30,499 nucleotides of DNA from UBA4735 sp035935465 (GTDB taxonomy: Bacteria > Chloroflexota > Limnocylindria > P2-11E), in NCBI GenBank assembly GCA_035935465.1, contig DASYXA010000008.1, positions 1-30,499 on the forward strand, read 5' to 3'. Positions 15,489 to 23,021 of this stretch are shown here, piece after piece. The notes under the pieces were generated by a model, which saw only the letters and a program-made list of their open reading frames with translations, did not search any database and was not told where the DNA came from. Positions within the stretch are counted from its first letter, which is position 1; every line of letters starts with the position of its first letter. The translations under genes were made by a program, and so were the position numbers.

Positions 15489-15720
15489 TTTCGACCACCA
15501 CGGACCCGCCGGTCGGCGTCAGGGTCAGCTCGGCACCCTGCTGGTATGGGGCGCCATTCACGGTGATGCGGACCGCGGAGCCGGGCAGCCGGCCCGTCGG
15601 AACCGGTGCCGGGCTCGCGGTCGCGGAGCGGGCCGACGGCTGGGGCGACGAGGCTGGAGCAGCGGTCGAGCCACAGGTCGCGAGAAGCAGCGCGGCGATG
15701 ACGAACGGGAGCGGTCTCAC
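15451..15720 (-). CDS. Lipoprotein signal and N-terminal fragment of the frameshifted propeller lipoprotein gene
   Basis: 89 codons from GTG 15720. A short signal MRPLPFVIAALLLATC has a lipobox-like L-A-T-C with Cys16 (Thr at -1 is uncommon). It is followed by a Pro/Ser/Ala linker and a short beta segment VRITVNGAPYQQGAEL. Only residues up to about VVVE are meaningful; the last dozen (RRRSRGP and neighbours) are in the wrong frame relative to the downstream propeller frame. The upstream region carries GAACAT 6 nt before the GTG and the TAACTCGGACG motif. Confidence 0.65.
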   Translation of the reverse strand: MRPLPFVIAALLLATCGSTAAPASSPQPSARSATASPAPVPTGRLPGSAVRITVNGAPYQQGAELTLTPTGGSVVVENAVPVRRRSRGP

Positions 15721-15726
15721 CGGCCC

Positions 15727-15762
15727 ATGTTCGCCTACCGCCGGCTGCCGTCGTCCGAGTTA
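15727..15762 (-). promoter_or_regulatory. Putative promoter of the propeller lipoprotein gene: GAACAT -10 and TAACTCGGACG upstream element
   Basis: On the minus strand, GAACAT (complement of 15727-15732) is 6 nt from GTG 15720. TAACTCGGACG (complement of 15752-15762) ends 19 nt before it. In front of the lipoprotein gene at 7401 the same 11-mer ends 20 nt before its -10. The near-identical layout suggests a common sigma factor or activator. Confidence 0.45.
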
Positions 15763-15784
15763 CGGCGGGCTGACTCGTACGCGG

Positions 15785-15808
15785 TCGCTCGACCGACCAA
15801 CCGAGCGA
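15785..15808. promoter_or_regulatory. Inverted repeat upstream of proC (possible operator)
   Basis: TCGCTCG (15785-15791) and CGAGCGA (15802-15808) form a perfect 7-bp inverted repeat with a 10-nt spacer. It ends 5 nt before the putative proC -10, an operator-like position. No regulator is identified. Confidence 0.3.
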
Positions 15809-15813
15809 GCCCG

Positions 15814-15819
15814 CATACT
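15814..15819 (+). promoter_or_regulatory. Putative -10 element (CATACT) for leaderless proC mRNA
   Basis: CATACT is followed by exactly 6 nt (TCCGCA) and ATG 15826. It is the same hexamer and the same spacing as at the MBL gene start (12672). No Shine-Dalgarno is present before proC. Confidence 0.5.
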
Positions 15820-15825
15820 TCCGCA

Positions 15826-16665
15826 ATGGCGAAGGACAAGATGGCGTTCATCGGCGGCGGCGTCATGGCCGAGGCGATGATCCGCGGCGTCCTCGACCGC
15901 CACCTCGTTCCGCCGTCCCGGGTGTCCGTCACCGGTCCGCGACGCGAGCGTCGCACGGAGCTCGCGAAGCAGTTCGGGATCACGGCGACGGCGTCGAATC
16001 TCGAAGCGGCGAAGACGGCCGACGTCGTCGTCCTATCCGTGAAGCCGCAGGTGCTCCCGACGGTGATGAAGGAGCTGCGCGGGAAGCTGCGGCCCGAGCA
16101 GCTCGTGATCTCGATCGTGGCCGGCGCGAACATGCGCGCGCTCGAGGCGGGCCTGGCGCACAAGACGATCGTCCGCGCGATGCCGAACACGCCGGCGCAG
16201 GTCGGGATGGGCGTCACGGCCTGGTACCCGTCGCACGCCGTCACGGCCGACCAGCGCGAGCACACGAAGCAGATCGTCGCGGCGCTCGGCGAGGAGCTCA
16301 TGGTCGAGGACGAGTCGTACATCGATATGGCGACCGCGCTCTCGGCGACCGGACCGACGTACGTGTTCCTGCTCATGGAGGCGCTCGTCGACGCGGGCGT
16401 GCACCTCGGGTTCTCGCGCCGCGTGGCGGAGGAGCTCGTGCTCCGGACGGTCGAGGGATCGGCGCTCTTCGCCCGGAAGAGCGGCCGGCATCTCGCGGAG
16501 CTGCGCAACATGGTCACCTCGCCGGGCGGCACGAGCGCCGCGGCGATCTACCAGCTCGAGAAGGGCTCGCTCCGGACCGTCCTGTCGAAGGCCGTGTACG
16601 CCGCCTACCAGCGCGCGACGGAGCTCGGTGCGACCGCGGAAGGGAACGTGGCGCCCGACGAATGA
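15826..16665 (+). CDS. proC: Pyrroline-5-carboxylate reductase
   Basis: Last step of proline synthesis: NAD(P)H-dependent reduction of pyrroline-5-carboxylate, in the cytoplasm. 279 aa, the usual length. The N-terminal Rossmann motif FIGGGVMAEAMI, the VVVLSVKPQ strand, VRAMPNTPAQVG, and the C-terminal dimerisation signature beginning SATGPTYVFLLMEALVDAGV and ending in TSPGGTSAAAI are all present. The frame is open well upstream, but ATG 15826 (MAKDKMAFIGGG) matches the family N-terminus and sits 6 nt from CATACT. The stop overlaps the next gene (ATGA). Confidence 0.97.
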   Translation: MAKDKMAFIGGGVMAEAMIRGVLDRHLVPPSRVSVTGPRRERRTELAKQFGITATASNLEAAKTADVVVLSVKPQVLPTVMKELRGKLRPEQLVISIVAGANMRALEAGLAHKTIVRAMPNTPAQVGMGVTAWYPSHAVTADQREHTKQIVAALGEELMVEDESYIDMATALSATGPTYVFLLMEALVDAGVHLGFSRRVAEELVLRTVEGSALFARKSGRHLAELRNMVTSPGGTSAAAIYQLEKGSLRTVLSKAVYAAYQRATELGATAEGNVAPDE

Positions 16666-16973
16666 GGAGCGCGGCCGCGCTTGCCCTCGCGCTCGCGGCC
16701 GGCGTGGCCCTCGCGACCTACGACCTGCGGACCGACGACACCGGCATCGAGGTCGGACTGCTGCTCATCGTCTCGATCGCGCTGGCGTTCGTTGCGCCGA
16801 GGCGGTGGTGGGCGATCGCGCTGTTGGTCGGCGGGTTCATCCCGATCTTCGAGCTGTGGTCGTCCGGCGAGGGAGTGCCGGCACCGTCGGGGGGGATCGC
16901 GCTGGTCTTCACCGTCATCGGCTCGCTGAGCGGCTTCGGCATCGCGCGCGCGTCGAGGGTCGATCTCGCCTAG
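16662..16973 (+). CDS. Small integral membrane protein
   Basis: 103 aa with three to four predicted transmembrane helices: about residues 4-19, 31-45, 49-65 and 78-94. It begins at ATG 16662 in an ATGA overlap with proC, which supports it as a real, translationally coupled gene. I do not recognise a family. The stop TAG and the convergent gene's stop share the palindrome CTAG (16970-16973). Confidence 0.75.
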   Translation: MRSAAALALALAAGVALATYDLRTDDTGIEVGLLLIVSIALAFVAPRRWWAIALLVGGFIPIFELWSSGEGVPAPSGGIALVFTVIGSLSGFGIARASRVDLA

Positions 16974-17425
16974 TTCGGGTTGACCTGGTTGACCTCGAAC
17001 ACCTCGCCGTTGTGCTGGATCTTCGCGTGCGCTTCGACCGAGCGCAGCCACTGCGCGCCACCGGCCGCGAGGGCCTCGAACGTCTTCGCCTCGTGGACGC
17101 TCGGCCAGAGCAGCACGGTGTGCTCGTGGGGAGCGCCCTGCACGAGGAAGCGTTCGAGGTCCGTCCGGTCCGCGAGGACGACCGCGCGCCCGGACGTGGT
17201 GCCATCGGGCGCCCAGTTCACCTGCCGTGATCGCCAGCCATCGAGCCAAGCGGGGGCGGCCCCGTCGTAGCCGACGACACCGATGAGCGGTGTCGGGCCG
17301 AAGTCCCAGAGCCACGCGGCCGTCTCGGCGACGATCTCCGGGTCCGCGAGCGGCTTCCACTCGCTGTCCGCGGCCGGGAGCTCGAGCACGAATCGGTCGT
17401 ACGCCACCTGACTGACCTGCATCAC
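16970..17425 (-). CDS. Hypothetical protein, about 151 aa
   Basis: Soluble acidic protein, Trp-rich, without signal peptide or membrane segment and without a motif I can name. The start may be GTG 17425 or the next codon, ATG 17422. A TATCCC hexamer 6 nt before the GTG weakly favours the GTG as a leaderless start. It sits alone between the convergent small membrane gene and the end of the ABC importer operon, in the same orientation as the latter but 91 nt downstream. Codon use looks like that of its neighbours. No function is assigned. Confidence 0.72.
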   Translation of the reverse strand: MMQVSQVAYDRFVLELPAADSEWKPLADPEIVAETAAWLWDFGPTPLIGVVGYDGAAPAWLDGWRSRQVNWAPDGTTSGRAVVLADRTDLERFLVQGAPHEHTVLLWPSVHEAKTFEALAAGGAQWLRSVEAHAKIQHNGEVFEVNQVNPN

Positions 17426-17484
17426 CGCTACGGGATACGCCTGTGGAAACGGGCCTGACAGTCCCCCACCAGGGGTGCTTCGGC

Positions 17485-17500
17485 TAGTACTGCCGTACTA
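17485..17500. terminator. Small hairpin downstream of the ABC importer operon
   Basis: TAGTAC (17485-17490) and GTACTA (17495-17500) form a perfect 6-bp stem with a TGCC loop, 17 nt past the stop of the last permease gene. There is no U tract, so it is a weak terminator candidate or a 3' processing structure. Confidence 0.3.
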
Positions 17501-17516
17501 CCCGGCGCACGGAGAC

Positions 17517-18407
17517 CTAGCCGCTGCGGCGGAGCCGCGGGTCGAGCGCGTCCCGCAGGGCATCACCGAGGAAGTTGAACGTGAACACCGCGATGAAGAT
17601 CGCGATCCCCGGTCCGGCACTCATCCACCACTTCATGTTCGCGAGGTAGCGCTGCGAGTAGTTGATGTCCTGGCCCCACGAGGGGTACGGCGGCTGCGGC
17701 CCGAGTCCGAGGAACGAGAGCGCGGCCTCGGCGAGGATCGCGAACGCCGTCGCGAGGGTCGCCTGGACGACCAGCGCGTTCGCGATGTTCGGGAAGATGT
17801 GCCGAAGAACGATGCGGAGCGGCGGCACGCCGACCGTGCGCGCGGCGACGACGAACTCGCGCGAGCGGATCGAGAGCACCTGGCCGCGGGTGAGGCGCGC
17901 GTAGCCCGGGATCGCCACGATGCCGATGGCGATCATCGCGTTCTGGATCTGCGGACCGAGCGACGCGGTGATCGCGATCGCGAGCACGAGCGCGGGGAAC
18001 GCGAGGAGGGCGTCGATGACCCGCATCGCCAACAGGTCGAACGTCCCGCCGAGATAGCCGGCGAGCAGGCCGATGCTCACGCCGACCAGGAATCCGATGC
18101 TGACGGAGATGACGCCGACGGAGAGGGACACCCGCGAGCCCCAGAGGACCCGCGAGAAGACGTCGCGACCGAGGTCGTCGGTGCCGAGGAGATGCTCGAG
18201 GCTCGGCGGTCGGAGCTGATCGGCGATGCTCACCTTGATCGGGTCGTACGGCGCGATGAGCGGCGCGAACGCCGCGACGAACAGGAGGATCGCGAGCAGG
18301 ATCACGCCGACGAGCATCCGTGGGTTCTTCCGGAGGAAGTAGCGGATGGCGTACGTCCGGCCGCCCGGCTGAGCGCGAAGGACGACCGGGAGGGTCGTGC
18401 CGCTCAC
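17517..18407 (-). CDS. Peptide-type ABC transporter permease (DppC/OppC family)
   Basis: 296 aa, six-helix inner-membrane permease subunit. The N-terminal OppC_N segment reads RKNPRMLVGVILLAILLFVA then FAPLIAPYDP, followed by HLLGTDDLGRDVFSRVLWGS. This is the diagnostic DppC block. The cytoplasmic EAA loop (EFVVAARTVGVPPLRIVLRH then IFPN) contacts an ATPase that is not encoded here. GTG 18407 overlaps the DppB-like stop (GTGA). It is the last gene of a binding-protein/permease/permease unit. The substrate could be peptides, nickel or other small solutes; the sequence does not decide. Confidence 0.93.
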   Translation of the reverse strand: MSGTTLPVVLRAQPGGRTYAIRYFLRKNPRMLVGVILLAILLFVAAFAPLIAPYDPIKVSIADQLRPPSLEHLLGTDDLGRDVFSRVLWGSRVSLSVGVISVSIGFLVGVSIGLLAGYLGGTFDLLAMRVIDALLAFPALVLAIAITASLGPQIQNAMIAIGIVAIPGYARLTRGQVLSIRSREFVVAARTVGVPPLRIVLRHIFPNIANALVVQATLATAFAILAEAALSFLGLGPQPPYPSWGQDINYSQRYLANMKWWMSAGPGIAIFIAVFTFNFLGDALRDALDPRLRRSG

Positions 18408-19366
18408 GCCTCGGCTGCCCCGAACGAGATCCGCGGATCGAGGAACGCGTAGAGGACGTCGACCACGAGCGTGCTCAGCATGAAGGACAGCGCCGATACG
18501 AGCACGACCCCCTGGACCACCGGATAGTCCTGCGACGGGATCGCCTGCACCGCGAGCCGACCGATCCCCGGGATGAAGAAGATCGTCTCGGTGATGATCG
18601 CCCCCTCGATGATCGCGCCGACCTGGATCCCGATGATCGTCACCACGGGGATGAGCGCGTTCTTCAGCGCGTGGCGGACGACGACGGCCCGTTCGCGAAG
18701 GCCCTTCGCGCGCGCGGTCCGCATGTAGTCCTGGCCGAAGACGTCGAGCAGGCTCGATCGCACCTGGCGCAGGTTCACCGCGAGGCTCGCGGTCGCGATG
18801 GTGATCGCCGGCAGGATGAGCCGGCGGAGGTTGTCGCCGGCGTTCGTCGAGAACGGCGTCCAGCCGCCCGGCGGGAGGAGATTGCCGGGGATAACGTACG
18901 CGAACAGGAGGATCAGGAGCAGGCCGAGGTAGAAGTTCGGGAACGAGACGCCGGCCAGTGTCACGCTCGTCGTGAGGAGATCGACCGCGGAGTTCCGCTT
19001 GATCGCCGAGATCGTGCCGACCACGAGGGCGACGGTGACCGAGATGAGCAGCGCGGCGGCGCCGAGCTCGAGCGTGACCGGCAGGCGCTCCGCGATCGCG
19101 TCGACGACGCGCTGGTGCGTCTGGAAGGAGCGGCCGAGGTCGCCCTGGAGGGCTCGGGACAGCCACGCGGCGTACTGCACCGGGATGGGCTGGTCGAGCC
19201 CGAGCTCGGCGCGGACGGCGGCGATCGTGACCGGGTCGGGGTCCTCGCCGGCGTACGCGAGGATCGGGTCCCCGGGGGCGATGCGGATGATCACGAAGAT
19301 GCCGACCGTGACCAGGAACGCGACGGGGATCATGAGCAGGAGGCGGCGGAGGATGTACTGCGTCAC
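18404..19366 (-). CDS. Peptide-type ABC transporter permease (DppB/OppB family)
   Basis: 320-aa membrane permease. The N-terminus YILRRLLLMIPVAFLVTVGI then FVIIRIAPGDP is the hallmark of DppB-type subunits. A large periplasmic-side loop follows, then the EAA loop DYMRTARAKGLRERAVVVRH then ALKNALIPVV, and the closing helices. The GTG start at 19366 follows a G-rich stretch. A small hairpin lies in the 42-nt gap after the binding-protein gene. It pairs with the DppC-like subunit to make the membrane channel of the importer. Confidence 0.94.
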   Translation of the reverse strand: MTQYILRRLLLMIPVAFLVTVGIFVIIRIAPGDPILAYAGEDPDPVTIAAVRAELGLDQPIPVQYAAWLSRALQGDLGRSFQTHQRVVDAIAERLPVTLELGAAALLISVTVALVVGTISAIKRNSAVDLLTTSVTLAGVSFPNFYLGLLLILLFAYVIPGNLLPPGGWTPFSTNAGDNLRRLILPAITIATASLAVNLRQVRSSLLDVFGQDYMRTARAKGLRERAVVVRHALKNALIPVVTIIGIQVGAIIEGAIITETIFFIPGIGRLAVQAIPSQDYPVVQGVVLVSALSFMLSTLVVDVLYAFLDPRISFGAAEA

Positions 19367-19388
19367 TCCGCCGCCCCCGCTCTCATTG

Positions 19389-19402
19389 TCAGATCTGTCT
19401 GA
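19389..19402 (-). other. Intercistronic hairpin between binding-protein and permease genes
   Basis: TCAGA, a 4-nt loop and TCTGA form a perfect 5-bp stem in the 42-nt gap. Such structures often protect the highly needed binding-protein mRNA segment or attenuate permease expression; that role here is inferred. Confidence 0.3.
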
Positions 19403-19408
19403 GCTGGG

Positions 19409-21001
19409 CTACTTCTGCACCCAGACGGTCTCGAACCGGGGTAGCTGATCCGGGAAGTCCTGGAATCCCTGGACCGACTTCGCGGTCAGCATCTGCGCCG
19501 CGTTGAAGCTGTAGAAGATCCGCGAGGGGTCGTCCACGACGAAGATCTGCTGCGCCTTGAGGAAGAGCTCCTTCCGCTTGGCGTTGTCCGTCGCGGTACG
19601 CGTCTGATCGAGAAGGGCATCGACGTCCTTGTTCGAGTACGCCGAGTCGTTGTTCGGGCGGCCGGTGTAGTTGAAGTCGTAGACGTTGCCGTCCGGATCG
19701 GTGCGGCCGCTCCAGCCGATGAGGGTCATGCCGAGCTGCTGGTGCTTCTGCTGCAGCGTGACGATCTCGTTGAACAGCAGGGTCTTGATGTTCATCGTGA
19801 TGTCGGCCTTCGCGAGCTGCGACTTGAGCAGCTGCGCGAACTGCAGCGTGGCCGCGTCACCCGAGGAGACCAGGAGCTCGAACTCCAGCGGGCCCTTGCC
19901 GACGTCGGCGACGAGCTGCTTCGCCTTCGCGATGTCCGGCTTCGGGAACGGTTTGAAGCTCGGGTCGTACGCGAATTGCGACGGCGCGATCGGGCCGTAC
20001 CCCACGGCGCCGACACCCTGCGCGGGCCCCTTGTTCAGGAGCTCGTCACGGTCCATCGCCCAGTCGACCGCCTGGATGTAGCGCTTGTCGTTGAAGATGA
20101 ATCCGGGCGAGCGGTTCGGGACGAGGCTGTTGAAGCCGATGCCCGGGACTTCCTGGTACACGAGGTTCGGGTCGGCCTTCACGGTCGGCACATCCTTGCC
20201 GGTCACGGCGTTCGTCGCCTGGACCTGGCCGGTACGCACGTTCGTGAGCCGGACGTCGCCGTCGGTGATCGGCTTGATGATCACGGTGTCGAGGTACGGG
20301 AGCTTGTCGCCGTTCGCGGCCTTGCCCCACCAGTCAGGGTTCTTCACGAACGTGTAGTGGTCGTCTTTCACCGCCTCGGTGAGGATGAACGGGCCGGAGC
20401 CGGCCTTGAACGCCTTGCGGTTGAAGTCGGCCCCGCCGGCCTCGACGGCCTTCTGCGACAGCATCATGCCGGAGCGGTCGATGAGCACCGACAGGAGCGG
20501 CGCGGACGGGGTCTTGAGGTCGAGCCGCACGGTGTACTGGTCCACGACGGTGACGGAGTCGACCGGCGCGAGCTCGCCGAGCCGTAGCGAACCCTTGGTC
20601 AGGCGATACCGGTCGAGGTTCCACTTCACGGACGCGGCGTCGAACGGCGTTCCGTCCTGGTACTTGACGTCCGTCCGCAGGTTGAAGGTGTACGTCTTGC
20701 CGTCGGGCGAGATCGTCCACTTGGTCGCGAGCCACGGGATGATGTCGCCCTTCGGATTGACCCGCACGAGCGAGTCGTACATCGCGTACATCAGGTGCCG
20801 GTCGACGAACAGCCCGGACAGCAGCGGGTCCATGTTGCTGATGTCCGAGTTCATCGCGAACGTCACCGAGCCGCCGTAGACGGGCTTCGCGCCGTTCGCG
20901 GCGGAGCCGGATGGCCCGCCCGACGTGGTGCCCGTGCACGCGGCGAGGACGATGGCCAACGCCGCGAGGATCGCGATCGAGCGCGAGATCGTGCGAGCCA
21001 T
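19409..21001 (-). CDS. ABC transporter substrate-binding lipoprotein, family 5 (peptide/nickel type)
   Basis: Extracytoplasmic solute receptor of the importer, 530 aa. Lipobox L-A-A-C with Cys22, then a Gly/Ser linker. The family-5 core is clear: YGGSVTFAMNSDISNMDPLL, the MYDSLVRVNPKGDIIPWLAT segment then KWTISPDGKTYTFNLR, and the C-terminal FNYTGRPNNDSAYSNKDVDA region typical of DppA/OppA relatives. ATG 21001 has GGGAGGG 7 nt upstream, so it is SD-led. A GTG two codons earlier is less well placed. A 5-bp hairpin lies just before the SD. It is first in the order SBP, DppB, DppC; ligand not identified. Confidence 0.95.
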   Translation of the reverse strand: MARTISRSIAILAALAIVLAACTGTTSGGPSGSAANGAKPVYGGSVTFAMNSDISNMDPLLSGLFVDRHLMYAMYDSLVRVNPKGDIIPWLATKWTISPDGKTYTFNLRTDVKYQDGTPFDAASVKWNLDRYRLTKGSLRLGELAPVDSVTVVDQYTVRLDLKTPSAPLLSVLIDRSGMMLSQKAVEAGGADFNRKAFKAGSGPFILTEAVKDDHYTFVKNPDWWGKAANGDKLPYLDTVIIKPITDGDVRLTNVRTGQVQATNAVTGKDVPTVKADPNLVYQEVPGIGFNSLVPNRSPGFIFNDKRYIQAVDWAMDRDELLNKGPAQGVGAVGYGPIAPSQFAYDPSFKPFPKPDIAKAKQLVADVGKGPLEFELLVSSGDAATLQFAQLLKSQLAKADITMNIKTLLFNEIVTLQQKHQQLGMTLIGWSGRTDPDGNVYDFNYTGRPNNDSAYSNKDVDALLDQTRTATDNAKRKELFLKAQQIFVVDDPSRIFYSFNAAQMLTAKSVQGFQDFPDQLPRFETVWVQK

Positions 21002-21015
21002 GCGCACACCCTCCC

Positions 21016-21029
21016 GACCTTCCCAGGTC
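21016..21029 (-). promoter_or_regulatory. 5' UTR hairpin just upstream of the binding-protein ribosome-binding site
   Basis: GACCT, loop GGGA and AGGTC form a perfect 5-bp stem on the transcript, directly followed by GGGAGGG and the ATG at 21001. It could influence initiation or transcript stability. Confidence 0.3.
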
Positions 21030-21090
21030 TGCTGGAGGATACGTCGGTGGCTGGCGCGTGGTTCAGGATCGCGCTGGGCGAAATACGCGC

Positions 21091-21762
21091 TTAGCTGGGC
21101 TGGATCCGGTCGGTCGTCTCGGTCCGCTCGACCACTTCCACCTCCGTCATCGGCTCGCCGCCTTTGCGACCCGCGCTCGGAAGGAGCCGGTACGGCTCGC
21201 GCGGTCGATGGACCTCCGTCGTGGTGGTCGGTGCGGGCTCCTCCACGACCGGGACGGGCGCGACCGCTGTCGTCGTGACCGCCGTGCCGATCCGCGCCGG
21301 GGCGAGGAGACCGCCGAGCCAGGCGGCGAAGATCGCGATCAGGATGCCGAGGGCGCCGCCGAAGGCCAACGTCTCGGCGGACTGGTAGAGCGCGACGCCG
21401 AGCACCGTGGGCATGAGCTGGACGAGCCGCGAGGTCGCGCCGAAGACGCCGAGCGCCAGCGCGATGTCCACGACGAGCAGCGCGAGCACGACGAACAGAC
21501 CGAAGAACGCGACCATCATGCCGTGCCAGCTGGTGCGCCAGCCGGCCATGCGGCCGGCGACGTATCCGCCGATGAGGTACGAGCTGCCGACGGCCAGCAG
21601 GATCGGAACGGTCGATGCGTAGCCCCGCGTCGGGTAGTAGCTCGCGAGGAGCAGGTTGACGAGCGGGGTCAGGATCGCCGCGACGCCGACCGTCGCGAGC
21701 CAGCCATCGAGGACAGCGCCCCACGAGGTCCCTGAGGGGCGCACGACAACATCGCGAGCCAT
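21091..21762 (-). CDS. Integral membrane protein with Thr/Glu-rich cytoplasmic tail
   Basis: 223 aa from ATG 21762, which has GGGAGGG 7 nt upstream. About four transmembrane regions: near residues 12-35, 43-66, 73-100, and a long hydrophobic stretch at about 105-150. A glycine-zipper-like GGYVAGRMAGW motif follows the second helix. The C-terminal 60-70 residues are hydrophilic (a TTTTEVHRPREPYRLL segment, ending in VEVVERTETTD). The family is not recognised, though small Chloroflexota and Actinobacteria membrane proteins with this helix pattern are common. It lies downstream of metK with a 59-nt gap containing a hairpin that surrounds its ribosome-binding site. Confidence 0.78.
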   Translation of the reverse strand: MARDVVVRPSGTSWGAVLDGWLATVGVAAILTPLVNLLLASYYPTRGYASTVPILLAVGSSYLIGGYVAGRMAGWRTSWHGMMVAFFGLFVVLALLVVDIALALGVFGATSRLVQLMPTVLGVALYQSAETLAFGGALGILIAIFAAWLGGLLAPARIGTAVTTTAVAPVPVVEEPAPTTTTEVHRPREPYRLLPSAGRKGGEPMTEVEVVERTETTDRIQPS

Positions 21763-21795
21763 GGCGGTGCCCTCCCATACGAGGTTCTCACCGCC
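21763..21795 (-). promoter_or_regulatory. Hairpin enclosing the ribosome-binding site of the membrane-protein gene
   Basis: On the transcript GGCGGTG and CACCGCC form a perfect 7-bp GC-rich stem with a 19-nt loop. The loop contains the Shine-Dalgarno GGGAGGG, and the stem ends immediately before the ATG at 21762. This suggests translational control. Confidence 0.4.
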
Positions 21796-21821
21796 GGTCA
21801 TGCAAGCGAGGGGCCAGGTGG

Positions 21822-23021
21822 CTAGACGGCCGCTTTCCGGCTCCCCGCGCTGCGGGCGAAGGTCTCGGCCAGGTCGGTCTGCTCCCACGGCAGGTCGAGG
21901 TCGGGCCGGCCGAAGTGGCCGTACGCCGCGGTCTGCCGGTAGATCGGCCGGCGCAGCCGGAAGCGCTCGATGATCTCCTGCGGGCGGAAGTCGAAGTGCT
22001 CGTCGATGAGCCGGCGGATCACCTCGTCGTCGACGGTGCCGGTGCCGAACGTCTCGACGTTGAGCGACACCGGCTTCGCGACGCCGATGACGTACGCGAT
22101 CTGGATCTGGCAGCGCTTCGCGAGCTTGGCCGCGACGATGTTCTTCGCGACGTAGCGCGCCGCGTACGCGCCGGAGCGGTCGACCTTCGTCGAGTCCTTC
22201 CCGCTGAACGCACCGCCGCCGTGCGGCGCGTAGCCGCCATACGTGTCGACGATGATCTTGCGCCCGGTGAGGCCGGCGTCCCCCATCGGCCCGCCGATGA
22301 CGAACTTGCCGGTCCCGTTGATGACGTACCTGGTCTCGCCGTCGAGCAGGTTCGCCGGAATGGCGGCCCGAACGACCTGGTCCTTCACGTCACGGCGGAT
22401 CCGCTCCACGTCGACCTCGTCGTCGTGCTGCGTCGCGACGACGACGGTGTGCACGCGCTTCGGCACGCCCTTGTGATACTCGACGGTGATCTGGCTCTTG
22501 CCGTCCGGCCGGAGGTACGCGAGCTCGCCTGACCTCCGCGACGTCGCGAGCTGCTTGGCGACCGCGTGGGCGAGCGTGATCGGGAGCGGCATGAGCTCCG
22601 GCGTCTCGTCGACCGCGAAGCCGAACATCATTCCCTGGTCGCCGGCGCCGAGCTCGGCGCGGTCGTCCTGCGCGCGGTCGACGCCCTGGGCGATGTCCGG
22701 GGACTGGGGCTTGATCGCGGTGAGGACGCCACAGGTCTCGAAGTCGAACCCGTAGTGCGCGTTGGTGTAGCCGATGTCCTTCACGACCTCGCGCACGATC
22801 CCGATGACGTCGACGTACGCCGTCGTGGTGATCTCGCCCGCCACGAGGACCGTGCCGGTGGTCGTCGCGGTCTCGCAGGCGACCCGGGCCAGCGGGTCCT
22901 TCGCGATGAGCGCGTCGAGCACCGCGTCCGAGACCTGGTCGCAGAGCTTGTCGGGGTGGCCCTCGGTGACCGACTCGCTCGAGAACAGCACCTTGTCGGC
23001 GCGCATGAAGCTCAGCGTCAT
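21822..23021 (-). CDS. metK: S-adenosylmethionine synthetase
   Basis: Makes S-adenosylmethionine from methionine and ATP in the cytoplasm, functioning as an oligomer. 399 aa. The bacterial MetK signatures are present: SESVTEGHPDKLCDQVSDAV, the GAGDQGMMFGFA hexapeptide region, and GGGAFSGKDSTKVDRSGAYA. ATG 23021 directly follows the TAG of ahcY with no gap, so the two are one transcription unit. No SAM riboswitch can precede it, since there is no leader. MetK supplies the methyl donor whose by-product the upstream gene removes. Confidence 0.98.
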   Translation of the reverse strand: MTLSFMRADKVLFSSESVTEGHPDKLCDQVSDAVLDALIAKDPLARVACETATTTGTVLVAGEITTTAYVDVIGIVREVVKDIGYTNAHYGFDFETCGVLTAIKPQSPDIAQGVDRAQDDRAELGAGDQGMMFGFAVDETPELMPLPITLAHAVAKQLATSRRSGELAYLRPDGKSQITVEYHKGVPKRVHTVVVATQHDDEVDVERIRRDVKDQVVRAAIPANLLDGETRYVINGTGKFVIGGPMGDAGLTGRKIIVDTYGGYAPHGGGAFSGKDSTKVDRSGAYAARYVAKNIVAAKLAKRCQIQIAYVIGVAKPVSLNVETFGTGTVDDEVIRRLIDEHFDFRPQEIIERFRLRRPIYRQTAAYGHFGRPDLDLPWEQTDLAETFARSAGSRKAAV

